Shown here in pieces: positions 1-12,100 of a stretch of DNA of 64,000 bases. The position numbers were made by a program, and so were the translations under genes. Position 1 is the stretch's first letter. The number at the start of each line of letters is the position of its first letter. Where the stretch lies: positions 1,040,366 to 1,104,365 of the forward strand of contig NOWV01000010.1 of the NCBI GenBank assembly GCA_003344405.1. Reading direction: 5' to 3'. Source of the stretch: Trichoplax sp. H2 (Eukaryota > Placozoa > Uniplacotomia > Trichoplacea). The notes beneath the pieces were generated by a model that ran no database searches, was not told the origin of the DNA, and saw only the letters and a list, made by a program, of their open reading frames with translations.

Positions 1-182
1 CACGATAGCCCTATAAAGGTAATTATGTAAGGGAAATCAACCATTACCTTTTAAAATATTTAACTTGCAGTTATACCTATCGGCAACTTCTATCTAACAG
101 TGAATGTTGTAACTGAATTCATGTTTGCATTGCTTCTTATTAATGATAAAAGACCGACTTCATATAATTCATTATTTTATAG
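1..182 (+). other. Upstream edge of the Roco gene, exon structure unresolved
   Basis: A possible splice donor follows base 18 (AAG/gtaatt) and a possible acceptor ends at 72 (cttgcag). A short stretch 73-107 could encode IPIGNFYLTVN and would join in frame to the exon at 183, but it does not join in frame to bases 1-18. Short COR-domain exons are expected here, but I cannot fix them. Confidence 0.3.
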
Positions 183-3100
183 AATGGTCGATTTCATCAT
201 AGTGACATGCAAAAGATTTGGTCAAAATATAATTCCAACTTACATAAATGGTTATTGGGCCTGACTGAACAATTCGATCTAAGCTTCTCACTACCTAATA
301 AAAACACTAATTTAGTTCCATGCTTGTTAAACGATGATGACGAAGAAGTAAGTATTTTATTTTTCAATACAAGTGCTTGAAAATTTTAATAATCGGATGC
401 AAATTATAAGATTGAATCCAAACTTGTTCTATTTCACGTTCTTCAAATTTTACTTCGTTATTAGACTGATGATTTAGATAAAGAAACCTTAGAAATGGAC
501 GGTATGAAGGAAACTAAAATGGTTTATACTTTTCAGTATCTGCCAGCAGGCTTATTTAATCGACTGCAGGTATGACCATGTTATAACGTTACTTTTCACA
601 TCCAGCTATAGTTAAAAGGATTTAGAATTTTGATGAACGAATCATAACATTAGGTCATAATACAAATTTTGTTACTTTGTAAATGTTAGGTTCGGCTATG
701 TGAATTTACTGAAGACCAAACTATTAGCAAGCGAGGATCCAAATTAAAGAAGAATGGAAATTTTGCCGTCTTAAAACAATCAGAGTTAGTGATATAGCTA
801 AAATTTCTTGTTTGACCTTTTTAGATATTAGATTAAACCTTTCATGGCTGTCATGTGAGAAATTAATTTTTTATATAGTCTTTTGAAACTCATATGGTCT
901 CAAATAGCTAAAATTTCCCATTTAATTCTTTCTAGACTTGAAATTAAGAGTTTTTTAGTTCTATTTAAATGTATTGATTAATTTATAAGTACTTAGCCTC
1001 AAGGTAAAACTTGCATTATCAAGATTTATCAGAATTTCACGTTTAATCTTCTCTAGAAGCAGAGTTAAAAGTTTTGCTTACTTGAAAGCAATAGATTTAT
1101 TTATATACAGTTCATTTAAGATAGTAAATATAATGTAAAAGGAAACAATCTATCAATTTACTGACATCTCCCAATCTATATGAATAACATTACTACCTTA
1201 TCGATAATATCATGAATACCGAAATTAGGGCATTAAAATACGAGTATTGATTACAGTCGCACTCCGCTAACAGCCAGATTTACTGGAATTATTTAAGATT
1301 TCTTAGTAAATAAGAGTTTGATAATTAGCATTTAATTATATCTGGAACATTCATACGCCTATAATCACAAATTGCCTTCCTTGCGACAACTGAAATTATA
1401 TGTCCAAAATTAGAATTTCATTTTAATTTATTTGCACACTTATCAGTTTGAAATTCACTCATAATCAGCTGTTTACGAGTTAATGACGAATTACCATGCG
1501 TTTGCTTACCTTCTTGTGTCATAAGAGATTACTCACCTTTAATAACTGGAATTATTGATCAGAGAATGATTTAAGATTATAAAGTATACTTACTGATCTA
1601 TTTATTTCATATAATGGCAATAGAAATAACTTAATAGACCTTAACGTCAATGGTTTACGACCTGAAAATATGCTGTATCTAGTCAATGAGGTTTTGGAAT
1701 CGTTAACTGCAGACGCTTTTCATGGCGTTCATTTTTACTATTTGGTACCTTGCCCTCACTGTTTACAAAATGTAAAGTTAACAAGTTTTATTTACTTTAG
1801 AGCTAGATTATAATTAAGTTTTGAAATGTTAAATACTAATATGAGATCATGTTTTTGCATGATGGCGTAGGGATCTCGCGATCCATCCATGTTTTCTTCT
1901 AAGCGAATACGTAGGGCAAGAGAAGTCAAGGCGATATTTCTGCAATGTGATGCCAATTTCCATACAGTTTCCATTTCAGAGTTAGAAAGTATGGCATTAT
2001 TTCTACTTAAAACTATGTTATAACTTAATCTTGTGATCCTGATTACACAAATTTTGCAAGATGGAGATGCTTGAATGCATACTAAGATTATAAATACAAT
2101 ATATATACTATATTTGATACCAAAATCAAGGAATCTTACCACCAACATCCAGTGATGAATTCGACGTTCACTTACAAAATGCAATGCAAGGCTTGGATGC
2201 TTTAAGCGATAGTATTATGACAGACGTATACGTAAGTTACTGCGAAGATGATTTACCTGCAGAAGAAAATTCTAATGAAACATTACATGTCAAGAGACTG
2301 ATGAAATCACTAGAGGGTGAAGGCTATAAATGGTAAACAGAATAGCGATTTTAATAATACTCTCCAGTAAAATGAAATATTAAGAGTTTCTACATAGAAA
2401 ACAGATGTTGGCTAATGTCATTTAATATTTAAAATTAATTTATGATTAAGCTATTCTCTAAGAATACGTTGCTTTTTATTGCTCCTGTGAACAAAGTGTT
2501 TCTAATAAAAATCTTACCTTTATTAACTCATGAGTTGTTAAAAATTATATCAATGTAGACGATGGAGATATGTGAAAATTGATATTGATATAAATTTTGA
2601 TTTAATAGCGATGCTAGAGATTATCGAGAAAACTATAGCCTAGAAAATATAGCTGTTGGAATGAAACAGTCACGAGTAAGTTCGTAGTCTATCCCTAGAT
2701 AGCTTCTAGGTTACAACTTTCATGAAATAATTTCGAATGCATCTAACCCACTTACGCTATTTTAATGAGAGTCTAAATCCAAATATGTTTGATGTTGAAG
2801 AAATAATATCTATTTTAGGTCGATAATAGCTACTTTAATGTTAATAATAGTGCGCAAATTTTAGCCAAATATCCATGTGAATGTTTCTTTATTTAAACTG
2901 AAAATTCGAGGAGATAATAATCAATCAATCTGATTTCTAATCATTGCTCAATTTAGGCTATTATAATTATGTTGTCTGATAATTATGAACGTAATGAACA
3001 GTGCCGATCTGAATTCTCTCATGCTTATGAACTGTTAAAAAAACCAATCATTTTAGCGGTTATTGGTAAAACTAATAATTGGACAAAAACAAATCTTGGC

Positions 3101-6100
3101 TTTCTTGTATCTAGTATGGTAAGAAGTGAATATCATAAGCCTAAAACTGTTTTCTTTGTTCATACATAGGCATTCTTTAAAAATTTTATATGTTATTTCA
3201 CATAATGCTGTTACTAATATGATATATTTTATCTACCAGTTATATATAGATTTTTCCAATATGCAATTATACAATGAGAAACTAGATGAAATTATTGATC
3301 AAGTAGAAAAAAAGACCCATAAGAAAGTGGTAAGCATATAATCATTAGGTAATTTAAATAAACATATTAAATGGAAGGCTTTCATCACGAGTAATAACAC
3401 CTACTAATTGGGTTTCATTATTGATTTTATACGTGAATATATATTATTGATTTCTTTCCTTTAGCAACATTTGCAGCAGACGGATTGCTTTATTAGTTAC
3501 TGCTGGAAAAATTCAGCCAATGCTTGCGAATTAGGAATTCAGCAGGTGGATGGTGCAATTGGAAAAGGTTTGTGAACTATCCAGCTAATATAATGTAAAT
3601 CTATATTGAACTCACACTTTCAACTAATAAATTGAACGCGTCTAAGTTTTCAAAGTCTTTTGTAGCCGATATAGACGGGATTAACTTTAAATTATGTGTC
3701 TTGAACTGCTAATAGCTAAATTGTTTATATGAATTAATATAATTAATCTAATTTGCACATTTACTATAATTCTCATAATGGCAGTTGATCCTAGAGACTT
3801 GAAGGATCAACTGAAAGCAAAGGGAATAACTTGTTGGATGGACATAGAACAGCTAGGAAAGGTATTAGCACATCCATTACTCAGAAGAAATAAGTTTTTA
3901 TAAAAACTTGCAGATGATTCATTATGAATTTTCTATACTTTTTTTAAAAGATTAAATACTTGAAAGTTATCGTAATTGACTTGATCTACTTATATGCAAA
4001 CTAACCAACGTTTAAATATTTGTGGTATTGGTATAACTTTCTTCAGGCGGGTTTATTTGAAGAAATTTCCATTGGTCTACGGAAATCAAAATTGTTTGTA
4101 GCTTGTGTTTCCGATGAGGTAAAGCTAGCTTTGACATAATAGTTTATGTATGTTATATTATCGGTTGCAGATGGTTTTATAACATAATATTAATTTACTA
4201 GAACTTCTCTAATAACTTTGCTTTATAACAATAATTTGCTCTATTAGATTAGGTATCATTTATTAAATTTCTTCGTTCGCTTTTAATAGTACGTGAAATC
4301 CAATAATTGCATAATGGAATTTCGGTTTGCTGTGACTACATTACGACTACCAACCGTTTTAGCCATTATAGGAACAGGCATCAAATGGCAGTATTCAGAA
4401 GTACGAATAGGATGAGATTACTTTAATTTTTTATTATAAGTTTATGTAAGGGTTTCAATTAAAAAACTTTAAAGTATAGCTAGCTGAAGAATAATTTTAT
4501 TGTCGACGGGTATTTTATAGGTTGGAATGTTGGCAGCTAATTTGCCCATGGTAAGTGCCATATTCTTTTACAGTAATTAATTAAGTTAAATTAAATAAAT
4601 GAATAAAAAATAATTATTAAATCCTTAAAATCTTTTTATATATACTTGTACAGTTCAATTTGCAAGGAAATGATTCAGAAATGTCGTCCGAAAAACTTCT
4701 ATCATTCATAGTGGAGAAAATTTCTACTTTAATCAAGCCCGAAGACAATCTATTGGCAACAGCCCCTAATATTGGAAAGGAAAGGAAATTACAGGACCGA
4801 TCAGCCCAATTTCAGGTAAATTTAATGGATAGTAAATAACTACAGTGAAAGTTACATTGTTACGTAAAATCATTATTACTGCTGATAAAAATTTGCGACA
4901 TGATACTACGAGACACAGTATATCGACATCTGATACTCTGACACTGCTAGATACAGAAATAATTTTCAATTTTATCGCTATAAGAATATCAAGTGGTTGA
5001 TTCTTAATATTATAATGTTTAAGAGATTAATCTGGCATGATTTAGATTATTGTATCAAATTCATAACTTACGCTAAGAGATATTGTTTTATTTATAAAAT
5101 CTTGATTAAGTAATTGCTTTCTCTACGATTTAATTACATATTATCGATGCAATATTCACTTATATTTTGTAAGGTAAAATGATATCATTGAGAAATATTG
5201 CGGTGAATTTAAGAAATTTTTATTCTTATAGGAAATGCTTGAATTAGCACAGCGAAATTTAATTCGCCAAGTCAGCAGTGTAGCTAATAGAATATCGACA
5301 TCGTACCCTCGGCTATTCCTCATCGATTGGGACGATAAACATGACGTAATACACGTATATTGCGGATAACTTATTTGACTGAATTTTCATTTAACTATGA
5401 AATTAAAATACGGTTAACAAGCATTTTAAATCGCATTAAATTCGAGATGTGTTGTTACTATTTAGTAATTGATACTAAAAATTGTGTATTAAACAATCAA
5501 TAGATTTACAAACTGCTTTCAACTATCGTCTGTGTCAGTCTGATAGTCACAATTAATGAAGTAAAATTAAAATTTACTCCATCATGAAGACTATCAATAT
5601 CGAAATAGGAATCTTTGCAACTGATCCAATTTTATCAACTTAGGGATCAGCAAATTTGGAATCCTCTAGAGAGTATTACATAAAAGTATTATGTGAGCAT
5701 GAAGAGGTAAATTGCTTTACAGATATTATTATGATATCTTATGTCGCATTTAGTGCAGATAACTGGATGATTTTCTAGTAGACAAAAGTATAAATAGATT
5801 AAAAGGCAAGCGTAAAATGAGTAAAGGTTACGCATAGAATTGCTATATATTATTCATACGATTAATTGGATAATTTTTATTGCAGGGTTGGCATTGTCCA
5901 GAAAGTGGAGGCACATTTCCCATCCCAGGTGGTTCATCACAAATGAAATTGTTGGTAAAAAATACAGCAAAACATTTACTTCGAGTTATGTCTATCATGA
6001 AGCACAACAATACAGGATTTAATTCGCTTAATCAATCGAATGAAGATGAATTTTTTGATTATGTAGCATCGGTATGTTACAGAGTTTATATTATAAATGT

Positions 6101-6749
6101 TATAAATTCCAACTTTCAACAAAATCAATTTATAATCAAATGATTAACCAATTATCCCTCCCTCCTTTACTAGGCTGCTAAATCAAGTGATCTTAATATC
6201 GGACTTAATTTTACATCTTTCATATCATTTATGGATGAATTAAAAATTGAAAATATCGGATTATCAAGGTTAGTAGATAGATTCACTAACTATAGCTCGC
6301 TGACCATAAAAATTATAAGTACGTATAACTGGTGTTGACTTCTGTCTTTAACTGTTCTTTTCTTGCTTCTATGCAAATAACTAGTGTGTGTGCTTTATAT
6401 CCAGTTTGTGCACTGCTCCACTGTGATCATCTTTAATCATACTAAAGCTATTAATTGTAGTCATCAATTTCAATTTTGTTGTTCTATCAAATACAGGACT
6501 CATCTTCCGAATGGTAAAGTGTTATGGTTATGCGACAAGCATAAAGCTGCTAAACATTTTACTTTAGATCATCTAAGTAGTGACTCATCGAATCAACAAG
6601 CCAAGCAGATTAATCATGTCGCTGATGTTCAACAACCAAGTGTTACATTGGCAAAGCCAAGGACTAAATTTGCAGCAGCTGCAGTTACTGTAGCGGCATC
6701 CCAGGGATTATCCAAGAGTTCAAAGTCTAGCGTTTGCTCTGTTATGTAA
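183..6749 (+). CDS. Roco family protein (COR domain) with two TIR domains and C-terminal CaaX box, 5' partial
   Basis: Exons read at 183-347, 465-569, 690-784, 1638-1771, 1904-1988, 2131-2332, 2609-2675, 2957-3118, 3240-3329, 3465-3567, 3785-3861, 4047-4118, 4290-4400, 4521-4550, 4654-4815, 5232-5345, 5644-5706, 5886-6071, 6174-6268 and 6497-6749. One exon between 784 and 1638 is missing from my model, because the phases do not meet. The first exons encode a Roco COR domain (FDLSFSLPNKNTNLVPCLL, then YLPAGLFNRLQVRLCEFT). A second COR-associated segment follows (NEVLESL, LVPCPHC, FLQCDANFHTV). TIR 1 starts at DVYVSYCEDD and contains MLSDNYERNEQCRSEF. TIR 2 starts at DCFISYCW and contains GITCWMD and CVSDEYVKSNNCIMEF. 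A further conserved-looking C-terminal module contains GGTFPIPGG and KNTAKHLLRVMSIMKH. The protein ends CSVM, a CaaX prenylation signal. The LRR and Roc GTPase parts would lie left of the window. Likely role: intracellular GTPase-linked signalling or immune sensing at membranes (inference). Confidence 0.85.
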
Positions 6750-7159
6750 AATTTGGCTGTATATTTTTGTTACAATTACATAGACAAACTCGACTAGGAA
6801 CTCCTTAAAATAATTCTCCTTTTTAAAAAACTCTCAAGTATTCCTTATTAATGAGTAAAACTGTTTCAAGAGTACCAGACTCGATTCTGTTCGACATCTT
6901 TTAAACTTATTTATCATAATTTAAATATGATTACTATTTCAACATCAGCTCTACTAATAATAGATACAATACTCTGTCATGTTGGATAAGTGATTGACTA
7001 TTGATCAATAATTTGAGTATAGCATCTCCGAATAGATTATTCACACGATATTCACCCCAAATTGTCAATAGATTGTTTGACTTAACTAGCGATGATATAA
7101 TATTTACTTTATTTTTTCCTTTAATGAAACTTTATCTGTACTATTCATTTATAAACTAA

Positions 7160-7830
7160 CTGTAGATTCTAGACCAGACGAAAATGATTGAGAAAAATCA
7201 TTTAAAATGTAACATTGCCTTTACCGATAAGTACATCTAACGTAATGTAAGTGAACTTGTATTCATATAACTTGATCTTACCTTATTGTTTATAGCATCG
7301 TCATAATATTTCATAGCGCAACGTATTTGTACTCTTGATTATTCATAGTGGTTGATTGTAGATTATAGACCAAGCAGAATAACTATATAATGTCGATTAA
7401 GACGCAATTTATTCTTGTTGATCAGTCGGTCAAGGTATCATAAGTGAGCTTGGATTACATGATTGTATCATATCCTGTATAACGGCACTTGCCACTCTAT
7501 TTAATGTTAGGAATCATAAATTAATTATTATAGATCAACGAAACGATTGGACAAGATTATTGTTTAAAATACAGTTTATTGCTACTGATGACTTGGTCTA
7601 ATGTACTGTAAATGAGTTTGGATTGATATGATGGCATCTTTGTTGTGTTACTGATATTTATCATGAAGTTTTATGACAGTAATCATAAATTATAGGTCAA
7701 CAAACCATCTAGATAGGATCGTTTAAAATGATATTTATCCCTACGGATGAGTTGATCTAATGTGCTACAGTTATGCTTGTATTGACGCAATTGCATCTTG
7801 TGGTGTTTATATCGTTTGTTATGACATTTT
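7160..7830. repeat. Degenerate tandem repeat, ~160-195 bp unit
   Basis: A motif close to ATTATAGACCAA-CRAAA recurs at about 7162, 7357, 7526 and 7688. Each copy is followed by a similar tail (TTTAAAAT..., GATnnnTTGnTCTAAnGTA, TGAGnTTGnATT). The copies are diverged and the spacing varies (195, 169 and 162 bp), so this is an old array. Confidence 0.6.
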
Positions 7831-8159
7831 ATGGCATCTTTATATCCTCGATTATTTGTAGAGGATGACTAATGAAGATAATAAGCATAATTTGGCAATA
7901 GTTTTGATATACCGTAATAACCTCTAAACCCATGTTCCAAAGGAACTTGTACTGTTTATCCATGAGTTTTAAGTGATTCTAATTACAAGCTTTTAACCGT
8001 GGATATTTCGATCGTCTATTTTCCTTGTTATATTATTATTTCATTATGCTCATATTTTCTTTGTCATGTATTACGTATGATAACAATTATACACTCATAC
8101 TAAAAATAAAATATATAGATTAGAACAACGAATAAAGTACTATTATAAGAGGATTGATA

Positions 8160-8420
8160 ACTATAGTGTCGACCAACTTCTGGTGATATCCTTTTGTGTT
8201 CAAATGTGCTGTAGTAAAGCTATAATAATTAGGACTGATTTATACATTTAACCTACGATGTATCAATATAGTATTACTATTTATATGTATGCTATGGTAT
8301 AGACCAACTTCTACTGATATCATTTTATGTTCAAATGTAGAGTATTCAAGTTTTAAGAATATTAGGATTAACTTATACATCCAACCTACAATGACGACGT
8401 TCGGTAGTGTTATAAGGTAT
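8160..8420. repeat. Two-copy tandem duplication, ~134 bp unit
   Basis: The string GACCAACTTCT followed by TGATATC and TGTTCAAATGT occurs at about 8169 and again about 134 bp later at 8303. The following sequence (TTAGGACTGATTTATACAT and a variant) also matches. The copies are diverged. Confidence 0.55.
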
Positions 8421-8469
8421 ACATGCACAATAGTACATATAGTCTAGTTAACGTAAGATGAGCTGGATA

Positions 8470-8745
8470 CAATTACATGGAAATCAAGCTTGAGTTTGTA
8501 ATATTTCAATATACTGTACGTGACAAAATACTGCATGTCATTAAGTGAAAATCCAATTTTAAATTTGTAATATTCCAATAGATACGATGAAATACTATAT
8601 ACAATTATATGGAAATCAAGATTGAATTTATAATATTTCGATAGATGCGGCAAGATACTGCATATCTAGTACAGTGAATTATATACTTTAAATTTACAAT
8701 ATTCCGATATATGCGGCATCCAGATGATTACAATTAGTCACTGAT
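8470..8745. repeat. Tandem repeat, ~66 bp unit, four copies
   Basis: Units containing GGAAATCAAG-TTGAATTTGTAATATTTCAAT, with variants, start at about 8478, 8547, 8611 and 8680. Between them are tails such as ACGATGAAATACT and GCGGCAAGATACTGCAT. The array ends just before the GPCR-like open frame. Confidence 0.65.
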
Positions 8746-8983
8746 TGCTATTGCCATGCTAGGCAATCTGATCATTCTAATGCAATTTGTAGTTCCACTT
8801 GTAGTCACGATAATTTACTATAGTATATATAATTGCTGTAAAGTATACACTAGATCCTTAAAGAACTTACTCCATTCACAGTACTACTACCGATACACTA
8901 GACCGCGTGCTATACTGTGGCCTATAAACGATCTGGAATGTATATCTTCTCTACTAAGACCCTATCGTAGTTCACTAGTGTAA
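8738..8983 (+). pseudogene. GPCR-like transmembrane fragment, possible relic exon
   Basis: An open frame follows a plausible acceptor (ends at 8737) and runs to a stop at 8981-8983. It contains AMLGNLIILMQFVVPLVVTI followed by IYYSIYNCC. The FVVPL...IYYSI pattern resembles transmembrane helix 5 of rhodopsin-family neuropeptide receptors. The downstream residues do not continue into helix 6, and no partner exons are visible, so a decayed fragment is likelier than an active gene. A chance hydrophobic ORF is not excluded. Confidence 0.25.
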
Positions 8984-9181
8984 AGCTAGTACAAATACTA
9001 TACTGTAACCAGACGAGGACACCTCTTGCTCCATTCGTCTTATTAAATTGCAGGAAGAGGCAGTTTTGGGAGAAGATTCCGTCCTAAAAAGTATTTTTAA
9101 TATTAAATTACATCATTCATTGCAATCTCCTGGTACTGTAGTAAGGCGAGTTGAGCTGTAAAAACCGCTATAGCAGCTACG

Positions 9182-12100
9182 ATGGAAGATACATATAAAT
9201 TAGAAAGAAATGATCATCAACAGGATGATGAGAGGTAAGCTAAAGAGTAGGTTAGTAGTCGTTTTTGCGTTGCTGCATGGGAGGAAATGAGATATCACTG
9301 CTGTTAATTGGAAAATTGCACAGATACTTTTATCAATATTGCGTGAGATAGAGCTATTCTTGAGTCCTTAACGACAAAACTTGGATATGACAGATGTAGA
9401 TAGATACCTTGAAGACAGTACTGTATTGTTCATGGTCTTGATTACTCTTTGCCATCGTTGGTATTCGTTTTGCGTTGCCAAATAGGAAGAAATGAACTAT
9501 CACTACATTCATTACATGATTGCACAGTTACGAGTACATTTATCAACATCGAATGAGATAGAGCTATTCTTGAGTCCCTGATGACAGAACTTGGATATGA
9601 TAGATGTAGATAAATACCTTAACGACAGTACTGTATTGTCCATACTCTTGATTTCCTATTCTATGCTATCGTTAGCATTCGTTTTGCGTTGCCAAATGAG
9701 AAGAAGTTACCTATTGATACTTTGCAATGCTTAGATTAAAAGTACTGCATTGCCCATGGTCTAGATTTCCTACTCTATTCTATCGTGTACACCTATGCAG
9801 CAGACTTAAGCCACGAATGTAGTTAATAGCATGTTGCATAGTGGCCTCCTTTTATACTTGACTATTCCCTAATTCATTGCAATATTATTATTAATAATAA
9901 CGGTTGCAGGAGATCTGACATAACCCGATACTTTATTATCTACAGTGCCAAGATTTAAAACCTCTGAAGGTTCAACAACATCCAATAGACATAACTCAGT
10001 TTTATACAAATTATTCGTACAGTTTATACCATTCAGTATAAACAGGAACTAATCAATTATAGTCTTATGCTACTATTATCTTGATTTAGTGGCTACAATT
10101 TGGTGCGAAGCTAAAGAATTCATCGTTCACAATATATTATTGCTGCTGAGGCAGTCTTGACTGCCGATTCTTCGTTGATCATTTAAAGATTACATCGCGT
10201 ACTTGAATCAACTTATCTTCGATATCCCATCACCTTATAGCGTATATAAAATGTTATTTTATAGCCACTGATTTCAGATGCTTTGCTTCTATAGTTTATA
10301 AAAATTTATGGCAATTAATCGTTTTCAAGATTACTACTATAGTATAATCATACAATGCAATCGATATGACTACAAGTAGCTTACACTACACATGACTGTG
10401 TTAACCATTTAAAAATTTTTTCTTCTTTTTATAGATTCCAAGCTGGTTAGTGTTATGCTAGATTAGGATAAGTATTGGGGTTCAGCTGATTTATATCAAA
10501 GATCGAAGCTTCTTTATGTCTTACGAGATATACGTATCACACTAATTATTAATATTTGTCCTGTTGCTCTTTATATCTATGGTCGAAAGAGCATGAAGAT
10601 GACTACGAACAGTGGGATGAAGAAGAAGATGAAGATTTCGAAATAGATTGGACCCGATCTAGTGGTAAACCTGAACCTAATACTCGTATACTAGTAAAAT
10701 TCTTTCAACGTAGATTTCAAGCTAGGGTATACAGTACGGTAGATTTGTTTTTATCTATACTAATGTAAATTTTTACTATCATTTCTTTCCTATATAATAT
10801 TATGATAGATTTGACCAAAAAGCTTAACACTTCCACTAATTTTAAGGTATGTACCGTACCGTATGTGTTTCTTATGAGACTTTCTTTTTTGCAGCCTATA
10901 CTAATTTTCCTATGATTTACTAACTGTTTAATTGCACCACTTTGTCGTGGAGTAGATATTAATTGACTATTAATTTTATACATGTATCCTATCCTTGGAA
11001 AAATTAACTCACTTATCTGATTCTAAATATCAGACTAATGGTAATACGTTGCAGGTACTCTTGATAATTTTCAATTTTTAGTTGTATCCATTAGTATTCT
11101 TGGTTTCTTACCATTTTATTTAAACCACCTCTGCACTGTGTAGATGCAAGACCTTCAAAGCTATTTGTTAATTTATTCGATGTCTTTCATTGTTTAATAG
11201 CCAAAGCAAAAATCGTACGGAAAATATGCAAATCGAATTTGTTTAGGTATTTATTTTAAAAATATTTCCTTAAATTGAGGTGTTATTATTTTATAGTAAT
11301 TATTAGGTGCATCCTATCTTTCAACTCCCAACCTTACCCTTATTCGCTAGATAAACTTGATGTCACTTTATCTAAGGAAGCCGCAAATTTGGTTCTAGAA
11401 ACAGAAAAGAGAAATTCGTCTTCTCGGTTAGTAAACTTAATCCATCTAGAAACCTCTGCAATATTGACATACGAATGCAATAGAATAGAAAAAGATATTA
11501 TTTATACTATAGAATCAGATGTTTGTTGCAGATATAATTTAGCACTTTCTTTAAACTAGTTCATTCGATTAAGGGATAAAATTTCTCTTAGTAGCAATTG
11601 ATATGTTCTAATTGAATATAACTAATAATTATATATTATTAATTTCAGACTGCGTGAGAAAGATAAGGCTGATCGAGCTACTGTTGAACAGGTATGAGCT
11701 AAAGATTATGTTAGCATTTTACTTATCGGCCGGGTTTTATAGTGTTATGTTATCTAATCCACTATCTGTTAGGTACTCGATCCGAGGACAAGAATGATCC
11801 TTTTTAAACTACTTGACCGAAATATCATAAGCAGCATAAACGGTTGTGTTAGTACAGGGAAGGAGGTAAAAGTTTAACTCAATATGAACGTACTAAAATT
11901 AAATTCTCCATTTCTATACCGTGATTACATCATTATATTACAGGCTAACGTTTATCACGCATCTGTTAATAATGGAGAAGAAAGAGCAATAAAGGTTTGT
12001 ATGTCACTGTAGTTTTTTAAATGACTCTTTAAGTGCAATTTGTCATCAAGTGTTAAAATATCTTTTTCTATAGATCTATAAAACCTCAATATTAGTCTTT

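Larger units (their letters stand above)
6750..8737. other. Intergenic DNA between Roco and RIOK1 genes, rich in degenerate tandem repeats
   Basis: No coding exon is supported here. The stretch holds the 3' flank of the Roco gene and then three degenerate tandem arrays, annotated separately (about 7160-7830, 8160-8420 and 8470-8740). Confidence 0.6.
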
